From positions 1 through 64,000 of the forward strand of contig JAPDPX010000004.1 in assembly GCA_034506255.1 (NCBI GenBank): 64,000 nt of DNA. Reading direction: 5' to 3'. The DNA is from a candidate division KSB1 bacterium. Its GTDB lineage: Bacteria > Zhuqueibacterota > Zhuqueibacteria > Zhuqueibacterales > Zhuqueibacteraceae. The notes under the pieces were generated by a model, which saw nothing but the letters and a program-made list of their open reading frames with translations, ran no database searches and had not been told where the DNA came from. The position numbers and the translations under genes are program-made. Below, in pieces: positions 16,929-24,997 of the stretch (positions within the stretch are counted from its first letter, which is position 1; every line of letters starts with the position of its first letter).

Positions 16929-18947
16929 ATGACCCCAATTCGCTCTGCAGCCGACCGCCTGGCGTTACAATCCCAAATCCGTGAAAAGATTCGCGAAGTT
17001 CGCACCCGGGTGAAAATCAAAGCCCCGGAGTTTCCAGCCGGTGCGATCTGGTTGAATACCAGCCGCCCGCTCACGCTCGCCGAACTGCGCGGCAAAATCG
17101 TGCTGCTGGATTTCTGGACGTATTGCTGCATCAACTGTCTGCATGTGATGTCGGACCTGAAATATCTCGAAGAGAAATACGCCGGGCGCCCGTTTGCCGT
17201 CATCGGTGTGCACTCGGCGAAATTTCACAACGAGAAGGAAGCGGCGCACATCCGCCAGGCGATCTTGCGCCATGACATCGAACACCCGGTGGTGGTGGAT
17301 CCCGACTACACAATCTGGCAATCCTACACCGTGCGGGCATGGCCGACGCTCATCCTGGTCGATCCGGAGGGCTATTTGCTCGGCGTTTTTTCCGGGGAAG
17401 GCAATCGCGAGATCCTGGACAACTATATCGAAGTCGGCCTGACGGTCTTTCAAGAAGAGGGCAAACTGGACAATACGCCCCTGCCGGTGCGACTGGAGCA
17501 GCCCGAGTGGCCGGAGTCCCTGCTGAGTTTTCCCGGCAAGATCGTTGCCGAGGCCCGCACGCAGCGCCTGGTGATCGCCGATTCGGGCCATCATCGCCTG
17601 CTGGTTTGCCGGCCGGACGGCACGATTCAGGAGATCATTGGCAGCGGTCTGGCGGGCAGTGCTGACGGTGATTTTGAAACCGCGCATTTCTTCCGACCGC
17701 AGGGCATGGCGTGGCACGGGGAGGATTTGATTGTCTGCGATACCGACAACCATTTGCTGCGCCGCGTGGATTTTGTCGGCCGCAGCGTGACGACCATTGC
17801 CGGCACCGGCGAACAGGGCGGCTACGGTCAGCGCGGCGGCCCCGGCCGCAAGATCGCACTCAATTCGCCGTGGGATATTTTCATTCATGGCGACACCGGT
17901 TACATCGCGATGGCCGGCCCGCACCAGATTTGGTCGATCGATCTGAAGACCAACCGGGTGGAGCCGTTTGCCGGCAGCGGCCATGAAGCCCGCCGTGACG
18001 GCGAGCGCCTGAGCGCGGCGTTCGCGCAGCCGAGCGGCATCACCGGGGAAGTGATCGGCAATGCGTTGCTGCGGCTGTTCATCGCGGACAGCGAGATTTC
18101 GGCGGTGCGCCAGATCGATCTGCGCACCGATAAAGTCGGCACCCTGGCGGGTGGCGATCTCTTTCAGTTCGGCGATCAGGACGGCAGCGGCGACAACGTG
18201 CGTCTGCAACACCCGCTGGGCGTTTGTTTCCATGACGGCAAAATCTTTCTTGCGGACACCTACAATCACAAGATCAAAGTGCTGGATCCGAATTTGCGTC
18301 TGTGCAAGACATTGGTGGGCGACGGCAGGCCCGGTCTGGAAAACGGCGCGGCCGCGCGCTTTTTTGAACCTTCGGGGCTGGCGCTGTTGCAGGGCCGGCT
18401 TTATGTGGCCGACACCAACAATCATGCGGTGCGGGTGGTTGATCTGCACACCCGGCAGACGACGACCCTGCGTCTGAAGCCCCAGGCCCTGCCGGTGGCG
18501 GAGCATCTGGTGATGATGGGCACGCCGGTGCAGCGCCTGCCCGAACAAACGCTGCAGCCGGGCGAGGCCACGCTGCGGATTCGCATCATCCTGCCGCCGC
18601 AGACGGAATTCAATCAAGGCGCGCCGCTGCAAATCTTGGTGCGCAGCCGGAACCAGGCGCTGCGCCCGCCCGGCAATGGCGTGACGCTGGCACCATCGCA
18701 GCCGGAGGTGACCCTGCCCCTGCAGGTTGCCGCCGCCGAGCAGGCCGCGGCTCTGCGGGTGGAATTGGTGTATTCCTACTGCGATCAGGCCGGTGGTCTG
18801 TGCCTGATGCGGCAGGCGGTTTATGAAATACCGGTTGCAATCGCCGGCACCGGCGGTCACCAATTGGAGCTAACTGATGCGCCGGTGGCAGGGCGCAGTC
18901 CGTTCGACGGCGAAAGCGCCAATCATCAAGTCGGTGCGGGCTTGTAA
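16929..18947 (+). CDS. Thioredoxin-like domain fused to NHL-repeat beta-propeller (NHLRC2-like)
   Basis: This 672-residue protein has a thioredoxin-like N-terminal domain (about 30-165) with the redox motif CINC (Cys67, Cys70, in DFWTYCCINCLHV), then WPTLILVDPEG. A six-bladed NHL propeller follows (about 190-530), with repeated LVIADSGHHRLL, IVCDTDNHLLRRVD, IFLADTYNHKIKV and LYVADTNNHAVRVVD strands. A C-terminal beta domain (about 540-650) ends the protein. The order matches NHLRC2-type proteins, whose function is not well defined. No signal peptide is visible, so it is probably cytosolic. The ATG at 16929 was chosen over an upstream frame without conserved content. The helicase gene follows after 34 bp. 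Confidence 0.88.
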   Translation: MTPIRSAADRLALQSQIREKIREVRTRVKIKAPEFPAGAIWLNTSRPLTLAELRGKIVLLDFWTYCCINCLHVMSDLKYLEEKYAGRPFAVIGVHSAKFHNEKEAAHIRQAILRHDIEHPVVVDPDYTIWQSYTVRAWPTLILVDPEGYLLGVFSGEGNREILDNYIEVGLTVFQEEGKLDNTPLPVRLEQPEWPESLLSFPGKIVAEARTQRLVIADSGHHRLLVCRPDGTIQEIIGSGLAGSADGDFETAHFFRPQGMAWHGEDLIVCDTDNHLLRRVDFVGRSVTTIAGTGEQGGYGQRGGPGRKIALNSPWDIFIHGDTGYIAMAGPHQIWSIDLKTNRVEPFAGSGHEARRDGERLSAAFAQPSGITGEVIGNALLRLFIADSEISAVRQIDLRTDKVGTLAGGDLFQFGDQDGSGDNVRLQHPLGVCFHDGKIFLADTYNHKIKVLDPNLRLCKTLVGDGRPGLENGAAARFFEPSGLALLQGRLYVADTNNHAVRVVDLHTRQTTTLRLKPQALPVAEHLVMMGTPVQRLPEQTLQPGEATLRIRIILPPQTEFNQGAPLQILVRSRNQALRPPGNGVTLAPSQPEVTLPLQVAAAEQAAALRVELVYSYCDQAGGLCLMRQAVYEIPVAIAGTGGHQLELTDAPVAGRSPFDGESANHQVGAGL

Positions 18948-18981
18948 TTATGGAATAAAGACGATCCCGGGTTGCGCAACG

Positions 18982-21900
18982 ATGCAAATCAAAAATGGTG
19001 AAATACTCGGCCTGGCGACGCAGGAGGCCTATCGGCGCGGCATGCGCTGGTATGAAGCCGGACTGGTGACGTTGTTGGAAACGGATGACGATTTTTTTTC
19101 CGCCCAGGTCAATGACTTCCCGGCCCAGATTGTCTCAATCCAGCGCCAGGACAACCACTTCATCACGAGCTGCACCTGTTCACATCCCCTCACGTGTCCG
19201 CACGTGGTCGCGGCGCTGTTGCAGGCGCGCGACTATTATGCCTCGCATGAGTATTCCCGGCGGGCGGAGAAAAAGTCCAATGGTAATGGCACGCCGCCCG
19301 CCACTCCGCAGAGCAGGAGCTGGCGCGAGCTGCTCACCTGCACGCATCATCCCGGCAAAGTTGCCAAGCCCCTGCGGCTGGATCCGGCCGGCGAGCGCAA
19401 GGGATGGGGCATTTATTTCGTCCTGGCCCTGGGGCCGCAAGAATGGCAGATTACTCCGTATCGCAGCCGCCGCCGCAAGGACGGCACTTATGGCGCGGCT
19501 TATCCCACTTCCATTCACGAGCAGCCATACTACCGCGTGACCTGCACCCAGCGCGAAAATCTGGCGCTGATGATGCTGGACAATTACAGCGAAAAACGGT
19601 ACCTCCCCCCGCAATACCCTTTCAACGGTTACGTTGATCGACTGGGCTACAGCCTGGAATACGGAGCTGAAATCGGCATGCTGTTTGACTTGCTGCGCGA
19701 CAGTGAGTTCTTCTGGCAGGCGGATCACGAGCGTACCCGCCCGCTGCAGGTCGATGCCACCCCCGGTCGCTTCCAAATTCATCTGGAAAACGTCGAAGGC
19801 GGCATTCTGCTGCGCCCCACCCTCATTCGCAACCACGAAACCCTGGTGATTGGTCCGAACACCCGGTTGTTGAGTACGCAACCCGCCTGGGTGGTGCACG
19901 AGGATGAGTTGATCAAGGTGGAGGGCACGGTGCCGCGCGATTTTTTGCTTTCGCTGGCGGGCAACCCCGGGGCCTTGTATGTGCCGCACACCGAGCTGAG
20001 CGAGTTTTTCGGCACGATCGAGCGCATTCCCGGCTTGCTGTCCTGCCTGGCGTTGCCGCAAACCAACCACATCCCGGTGATCGACCATTTCACCGAAAAA
20101 CGCCTGCATCTCAGCGAGCAATATGACACGCTGGTGGTGCGTTTGGCATTCGTTTATGGCGGCAGGGAGGTGGAGTCTCAGGCGCCGGAAACCATCCCGG
20201 CAGACGGGGGTGAAGAGCTGTTGTTGCATCACGGTGACGGCCTGAGTTTTTTGCGTGTGCGGCGCGATTACGCGGCGGAAATGGCCGCCCGCGAGAAGCT
20301 GGTGGCCACCGGCGCGCGGCAGAGCACCACGGGTGAATTCGTGCTGCGTGAAAGCCGGGCGCTGGACTGGCTGCTGTTCGAAGTGCCCAAGCTGATTGCA
20401 CAGGGCTTCGTGGTTCTGGGCGAAGACCGCCTCAAACAATTCCGCGTGAACCGGGCACAACCGCAGTTGCGCCTGGCGGTCAACACCGAGATCGACTGGT
20501 TCGACTGCCGCCTCGGCATCGATTTCGACGGCATCGCGCTTTCGCTGAAGGAGCTGCGCAAATCCCTGCTGCATCAAACCCGCTACGTCAAACTGAGCGA
20601 CGGCAGCACGGCGCTGCTGCCGGAGGAATGGCAGCAGCAACTGGCGCACATGTTCAATCTCGGCGAGGTGGAAAGCGACCGGATCAAGGTATCGCGTTAT
20701 CATCTCACTCTCATCGACTCCCTGCTCGAGCACGCGGACGGCCAAGAGACGGATGCGGGCTATCGCGAAAGCCGGGAGCGGCTGCGTCATTTCAAGGGGA
20801 TTCAAGCGCAGCCACTGCCCGGCAACTTTCGGGGCACGCTGCGGCTTTATCAGCAGCGCGGCCTGGACTGGTTGTATTTTCTGCAGGAATTCCGCTTCGG
20901 CGGCTGCCTGGCGGACGACATGGGGTTGGGCAAAACCATCCAGGCGCTTGCCCTGCTGCAAAGCGAGAAAAACCGCGGCATCACCATGCCGAGCCTGATT
21001 GTGTGCCCCACTTCGGCGCTGTTCAACTGGCAAAACGAACTGGCGCGTTTCACCCCCGAGTTGCAGGTGTTGACCCATGCCGGCCTGGACCGCCGCCGCG
21101 TCAAAAAATTCGACGGCTATGACGTGGTGTTGATGAGCTACGGCATTCTGCGCCGTGACATCGAGTTTTTGCGGGAGGTCCGCTTCCATTATGCCATTCT
21201 CGACGAGTCCCAACACATCAAGAATCCGCTGTCCCAGACCGCCAAGGCAGCACGCCTGCTGCAGGCCAACCACCGGCTGGTGCTCACCGGCACACCGGTG
21301 GAAAACAACACCCAGGAGTTGTGGAGCCAGTTCCAGTTTCTCAATCCCGGCCTGCTCGGCAGTTTGAATTATTTCCGCAGCGCCTTTGCCCGGCCGATCG
21401 AACGCGAACGCGATGGCGCCACGGCCAGCCTGCTGCGCCGGATGATCTTTCCCTTCATTTTGCGCCGCACCAAACAGGAGGTGGCGCAGGAGCTGCCCGC
21501 CAAGGTTGAAAACCTTTTTTATTGCGACATGCTCCCCGAGCAGCGCAAGCTCTACGAGCGCTGGCGCGATTACTACCGCGCGCATGTGATGCGCCAAATC
21601 GATTTGCAGGGATTGGAGCGTTCGCGCATGTACGTGCTGGAGGGCCTGATGCGCCTGCGCCAGATTTGCTGTCACCCTTCGCTCATCGAGCAGGAGGTGG
21701 CGCCGGTGTCGGGCAAATTTGATGCGCTCAATGACCTTCTGGAAAACATCCTGGCCGAGGAACACAAAGTCCTGGTGTTTTCCCAGTTTGTGCGTATGTT
21801 GCGGCTGATCTGCCGCCGACTCGACGAGCAGGGCATCCCCTACGCCTATCTCGACGGCCACACGCGCGACCGCCAGTCGCAAGTTGACCGGTTTCAGAAT

Positions 21901-22215
21901 GATCCCCGGACCCGGGTTTTCCTCATCAGTCTGAAGGCCGGTGGTTTCAGTTTGAATTTGACCGCGGCGGATTATGTGATTCTGTACGATCCCTGGTGGA
22001 ATCCCGCCGCCGAGGCGCAGGCGATCGACCGCACCCACCGCATCGGCCAGGAGAAGAATGTGTTTGCCTACAAACTCATCGTGCGCAATTCGGTGGAGGA
22101 GAAGATTCTGCAGTTGCAGGAACGCAAGCGAGCCCTGGTTGCGGATTTGATCACCACCGACGCCGGATTGTTCAAGCATCTGAGCGCGGAGGATATCGCA
22201 ATTTTGTTCAGCTAG
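18982..22215 (+). CDS. SWIM zinc-finger SNF2 family helicase
   Basis: The 1077-residue protein begins with a SWIM zinc finger (CTCSHPLTCPH, Cys64, Cys66, Cys72, His74) and a long middle region. It ends with a SNF2/Rad54-type ATPase: DMGLGKTIQALALL (Walker A, about 646-660), LDESQHIKNP (motif II, about 739), LTGTPVENN (motif III), then helicase C motifs VFSQFVRMLRLI, RVFLISLKAGGFSLNLTAADYVI and QAIDRTHRIGQ. Motif II is DESQ, as is common in bacterial SNF2 proteins, instead of DEAH. It is expected to be a DNA-translocating ATPase in repair or transcription. The ATG at 18982 is preferred; earlier in-frame codons overlap the upstream gene. Confidence 0.93.
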   Translation: MQIKNGEILGLATQEAYRRGMRWYEAGLVTLLETDDDFFSAQVNDFPAQIVSIQRQDNHFITSCTCSHPLTCPHVVAALLQARDYYASHEYSRRAEKKSNGNGTPPATPQSRSWRELLTCTHHPGKVAKPLRLDPAGERKGWGIYFVLALGPQEWQITPYRSRRRKDGTYGAAYPTSIHEQPYYRVTCTQRENLALMMLDNYSEKRYLPPQYPFNGYVDRLGYSLEYGAEIGMLFDLLRDSEFFWQADHERTRPLQVDATPGRFQIHLENVEGGILLRPTLIRNHETLVIGPNTRLLSTQPAWVVHEDELIKVEGTVPRDFLLSLAGNPGALYVPHTELSEFFGTIERIPGLLSCLALPQTNHIPVIDHFTEKRLHLSEQYDTLVVRLAFVYGGREVESQAPETIPADGGEELLLHHGDGLSFLRVRRDYAAEMAAREKLVATGARQSTTGEFVLRESRALDWLLFEVPKLIAQGFVVLGEDRLKQFRVNRAQPQLRLAVNTEIDWFDCRLGIDFDGIALSLKELRKSLLHQTRYVKLSDGSTALLPEEWQQQLAHMFNLGEVESDRIKVSRYHLTLIDSLLEHADGQETDAGYRESRERLRHFKGIQAQPLPGNFRGTLRLYQQRGLDWLYFLQEFRFGGCLADDMGLGKTIQALALLQSEKNRGITMPSLIVCPTSALFNWQNELARFTPELQVLTHAGLDRRRVKKFDGYDVVLMSYGILRRDIEFLREVRFHYAILDESQHIKNPLSQTAKAARLLQANHRLVLTGTPVENNTQELWSQFQFLNPGLLGSLNYFRSAFARPIERERDGATASLLRRMIFPFILRRTKQEVAQELPAKVENLFYCDMLPEQRKLYERWRDYYRAHVMRQIDLQGLERSRMYVLEGLMRLRQICCHPSLIEQEVAPVSGKFDALNDLLENILAEEHKVLVFSQFVRMLRLICRRLDEQGIPYAYLDGHTRDRQSQVDRFQNDPRTRVFLISLKAGGFSLNLTAADYVILYDPWWNPAAEAQAIDRTHRIGQEKNVFAYKLIVRNSVEEKILQLQERKRALVADLITTDAGLFKHLSAEDIAILFS

Positions 22216-22381
22216 AAAAGCGTTGCGGCAGCGGGGCTGCGCGTGCGTTGTTGCGCCGGCAGCCGTTGCACCGCAGGCCGCAACCAAATTCAATCCACTC
22301 CCGCTCATCAGTTCGTCCGACCTGTTTCGCGAGTCACTTGCACCGACGCGTCGCGATGTAACCCGAGAATGCGGGCTGATT

Positions 22382-22411
22382 CCTCCCTCTGTCGGTCCGG
22401 GCGGAGGGAGG
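22382..22411 (+). promoter_or_regulatory. Leader hairpin pairing with a GGAGG ribosome-binding sequence
   Basis: CCTCCCTC (22382-22389) pairs perfectly with GAGGGAGG (22404-22411), leaving a 14-base loop. The 3' arm contains the strongest Shine-Dalgarno of the RNA-binding protein mRNA. Folding would hide it, so this could control translation. Confidence 0.45.
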
Positions 22412-22440
22412 CTAATTCTTTAACAATGGAGTCTGGTACC

Positions 22441-22776
22441 GTGAACATTTACGTGGGTAACATCGCACGGTCGGTGACGGAGGATGAGCTGCGCGAGGCG
22501 TTTGCCGCGCACGGCGAGGTCTCTTCGGTGACGCTCATCAAGGACAAGTTTACCGGAGAGCCCAGGGGCTTTGCCTTCGTCGAAATGCCTTCCAAGGCGC
22601 AGGCCATCGCGGCCATGAAAGAGATGGACGGCAGGGAAATGCAGGGGCGCTCCCTGATCGTGAATGAAGCCCGCCCGAAGGCCGACAAGCGTGGTGGCGG
22701 CGGTGGTCGGGGCGCGGGTGGCCGGGGTGGCCGCAGCGGTGGTGGCGGCCGCGGCGGCTTTGGCAGCCGGTTTTAA
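22441..22776 (+). CDS. RRM-type RNA-binding protein with Gly/Arg-rich tail
   Basis: About 111 residues. A single RNA recognition motif has RNP2 as IYVGNI and RNP1 as PRGFAFVEM, and is followed by a tail of repeated GGGRG-type residues (about 80-111). It is like cyanobacterial and Bacteroidota Rbp proteins, which act as cold-induced RNA chaperones. Homologues start MNIYVGN, which supports GTG at 22441 with GGAG 9 bp upstream; an ATG at 22426 would add five residues. A leader hairpin covers the upstream GGAGG, and a strong hairpin follows at 22865. Confidence 0.9.
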   Translation: MNIYVGNIARSVTEDELREAFAAHGEVSSVTLIKDKFTGEPRGFAFVEMPSKAQAIAAMKEMDGREMQGRSLIVNEARPKADKRGGGGGRGAGGRGGRSGGGGRGGFGSRF

Positions 22777-22864
22777 CTCCCCGCCGGTTTGTCATCGTCA
22801 GCTTCTCGAAACAGCTTTTGCAATGGCTTTGCCGCTGCCAAATCCCCTGAATTCGCACAACACG

Positions 22865-22901
22865 AATTCCCAACCCCGGCGGAGCGCCGGGGTTGGGAAT
22901 T
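22865..22901 (+). terminator. Strong hairpin after the RRM gene
   Basis: A perfect 16-bp stem (22865-22880 with 22886-22901) encloses a five-base loop GGAGC. Only a weak T tract follows (TTTGT), so it is a terminator or an mRNA-stabilising structure. Confidence 0.65.
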
Positions 22902-23007
22902 TGTCGGACAGCCCCGTGCGTTTGCCCGTCAACCGGCAGGGAGCCCCGTTTGCGCCGCCGGCGAGACATAACCGGCGCCCGGGAGCATCCTGCAATCGAC
23001 CCGTGCC

Positions 23008-24180
23008 ATGCTCCAAATCGTTGCCGACGAGAATATCCCTTTTGTTCAGGCGGCATTCGCGACGCTGGGCAGCGTTCGTCTCCTGCCCGGCAGGGCCATC
23101 ACGCGCGCGCTGTTGCACGAAGCGGATCTGCTGCTGGTGCGTTCGGTCACGCCGGTGAATGCCGCGCTGTTGCACGGCACGCCGGTCAAGTTTGTGGCCA
23201 CCGCCACGATTGGCGCGGATCACGTGGACCTCGATTACCTGCGGCACCGCAACATTCAATTTGCCAGCGCCGCCGGTTGCAACGCCAATGCCGTGGCGGA
23301 GTATGTTTGCGCCGCCCTGCTGTATTGGGCGGTGCGGCGCGGGCAGAGGCTCGAACACTTGACCCTTGGCGTCGTCGGGGTCGGCAATGTCGGCAGCAAA
23401 GTCGCGGCAAAGGCGCGTGCCCTGGGGCTGCGCGTTTTGCTCAATGATCCGCCGCGTGCGCGTGCCGAAGGGGATTCCTCCGGCCACACTTTTCTTCCCC
23501 TGCAAGATTTGCTGCGGGCGGATATTCTCACGCTGCACACGCCGTTGACCCGCAGCGGTCCGGATCCCACCTTTCATCTCATCGATCAGAAAATCCTGCA
23601 ACACCTGCGGCCGGAATGCCTGTTGATCAACACCGCGCGCGGGCCGGTGGTGGATAATCGCGCCCTCAAGGAGAGTTTGCTGCGCGGCCGCCTCGCCGGC
23701 GCCATCCTCGATGTCTGGGAGGGGGAGCCGCAAATTGATGCGGAACTGGTGCGCTGCACGACCCTGGCCACCCCGCACATCGCCGGATATTCCCTCGAGG
23801 GCAAGCTGCGCGCCACGATGATGATTTATGCAGCGGCTTGTCGGTTTCTTGGCGTGGCGCCGGCTTGGGAGGCCTCGCTCTTCCTGCCGCCGGTCACGAC
23901 GCCCCGCATCGAGCTGGTGCCGCCGATCCCCGCCTCCGGCGAAAGTCAATTGCTCGCCGTCATACGTCAGGCTTATGACATCGCCGCAGACGATGCCCGG
24001 CTGCGGCAGGTCTTGGCCGATCCGCACGCCACCCTGGAAGAACAGGGGCACTGGTTCGACAAACTGCGCCACGAGTACAACTACCGCCGGGAGTTCGCCA
24101 ACTATCATGTGGCCGCCCGCGGCATGGCTCCCGCGGTGCTGGAAAAACTGCGGGGAATCGGCTTTGCCATCGCGGCATGA
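23008..24180 (+). CDS. pdxB: Erythronate-4-phosphate dehydrogenase
   Basis: This 390-residue NAD-dependent enzyme acts in the DXP-dependent pyridoxal phosphate pathway. It has LQIVADENIPF and RSVTPVNAALL at the start, the PdxB-specific GADHVDLDYL with FASAAGCNANAVAEYV, the nucleotide motif GVGNVG, catalytic Arg (NTARGPVVDN), Glu (DVWEGEP) and His (TPHIAGYS), and a C-terminal dimerisation domain. The length fits PdxB. No other vitamin B6 gene is nearby. The ATG at 23008 matches the family start. Confidence 0.93.
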   Translation: MLQIVADENIPFVQAAFATLGSVRLLPGRAITRALLHEADLLLVRSVTPVNAALLHGTPVKFVATATIGADHVDLDYLRHRNIQFASAAGCNANAVAEYVCAALLYWAVRRGQRLEHLTLGVVGVGNVGSKVAAKARALGLRVLLNDPPRARAEGDSSGHTFLPLQDLLRADILTLHTPLTRSGPDPTFHLIDQKILQHLRPECLLINTARGPVVDNRALKESLLRGRLAGAILDVWEGEPQIDAELVRCTTLATPHIAGYSLEGKLRATMMIYAAACRFLGVAPAWEASLFLPPVTTPRIELVPPIPASGESQLLAVIRQAYDIAADDARLRQVLADPHATLEEQGHWFDKLRHEYNYRREFANYHVAARGMAPAVLEKLRGIGFAIAA

Positions 24181-24350
24181 AGCCCCGCGCCGCGCTGCCG
24201 CACAGATTGCGGCGCAGCGAATGCGAGTTTGCACACCTGCGTAATCGCTCAGTTACGTGCGGGGACGGAGCGCGGACTTCTTGTTTTCAGACAGGGACGC
24301 CTGCGCCATTCCACACGTTCCTCGGGATTACACGCAAGCAGAGATTTGCC

Positions 24351-24379
24351 TTGACAATGCAGCCAAATTTTGCTATAAA
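24351..24379 (+). promoter_or_regulatory. Consensus-like sigma70-type promoter
   Basis: TTGACA (24351-24356) and TATAAA (24374-24379) are separated by exactly 17 bp, the best promoter match in the window. Transcription would start near 24386, about 610 bp before the next plus-strand gene. Confidence 0.7.
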
Positions 24380-24385
24380 CACGCC

Positions 24386-24533
24386 ACGCGAAAAGTAAGG
24401 CAGTGTGATGCTGTTCAGGACAACCTTCCCGCCTTTGCTGTACCTGCAGGATGCATAGAAATCCAACTTCCCCCGGAAAAGAAAAACAGAGTCTGTGCGG
24501 AAATGTTCCCGCTTCGGCTCCGCCGAGATTTTT
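24386..24533 (+). ncRNA. Candidate small RNA or long leader segment
   Basis: From the predicted start near 24386, transcription meets a hairpin at about 24513-24527 (TCGGC, loop TCC, GCCGA) followed directly by ATTTTTG. That would give a transcript of about 148 nt with no convincing reading frame. It could be a small RNA, or the hairpin could be an attenuator for the outer-membrane protein gene at 24998. Confidence 0.35.
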
Positions 24534-24797
24534 GAACTTTTATGCGGATGAAAACTCCGAAGTTCTTGATGAAACGATCGGCTTGATGCAGGGACTCTTT
24601 TGTCAGCAGGCCACGATTTCCGACAAATACAGGCGCAAACGTCATCCTGGCCGGGTCTTGGGCGTTGCGAGCCAGGGTTTCTTCCGTTCCAGGGCAGCCG
24701 TGCCAAAGGCAAGCTGTGCCCACGTCGAAATTGGTTGCCGGCTGCCGGTCTGTTCATTAGGCCCGGCCATGCCGGACAATCTGGCTTAAAACAAAAA

Positions 24798-24929
24798 AGG
24801 CTACCGACGGACCGCCAAGTCAAGCGTCGATAGCCTCACGTTCTGCGGAAACGAAGCTGCTGCATGCAGGTGCCTGCTTCCTTGGCCATTCTGCCAATGA
24901 AGCCCGGCGTCAGGGGGCTGCTTCGTTTC
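24798..24929. ncRNA. Candidate structured RNA (multi-hairpin element plus terminator on minus)
   Basis: A 10-bp stem (24848-24857 with 24920-24929) encloses three small hairpins: GCAG/CTGC near 24866, TTGGC/GCCAA at 24882-24897 and AGCCC/GGGCT from 24901. To its left, AGGCTACCGACG (24798-24809) pairs with CGTCGATAGCCT (24825-24836) with one wobble. On minus that hairpin is followed by TTTTTTG, making it a terminator for a minus-strand transcript. It is not a tRNA, and the strand is not proven. Confidence 0.35.
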
Positions 24930-24997
24930 TGCTGCTAAGACGACCGGCGTGCGGAAAAGGTTGCAATCCATATCAGACTTTCTTTTGGGAAGTTGCC

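Larger units (their letters stand above)
24181..24997. other. Gap with promoter and possible RNA genes
   Basis: This 817-bp gap has no protein gene I can support. It contains an imperfect hairpin just after pdxB (about 24193-24220), a GGCGCAGGC-type repeat fragment (24292-24311, inverted), the consensus promoter at 24351, a candidate RNA at 24386-24533, and the structured segment 24798-24929. Confidence 0.6.

Noticed and set aside
19180..22308. Open frame of about 1042 codons on minus
   Set aside because: It is entirely antisense to the SNF2 helicase, whose motifs are unmistakable. The high GC and codon bias leave the opposite strand open, and the translation is His/Gln/Arg/Ala-rich without motifs.
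24848..24929. Possible tRNA (82-nt cloverleaf-like fold)
   Set aside because: The closing stem is 10 bp, and there is no TTC-R-A loop, no plausible anticodon arm and no CCA context. It was kept only as a candidate structured RNA.
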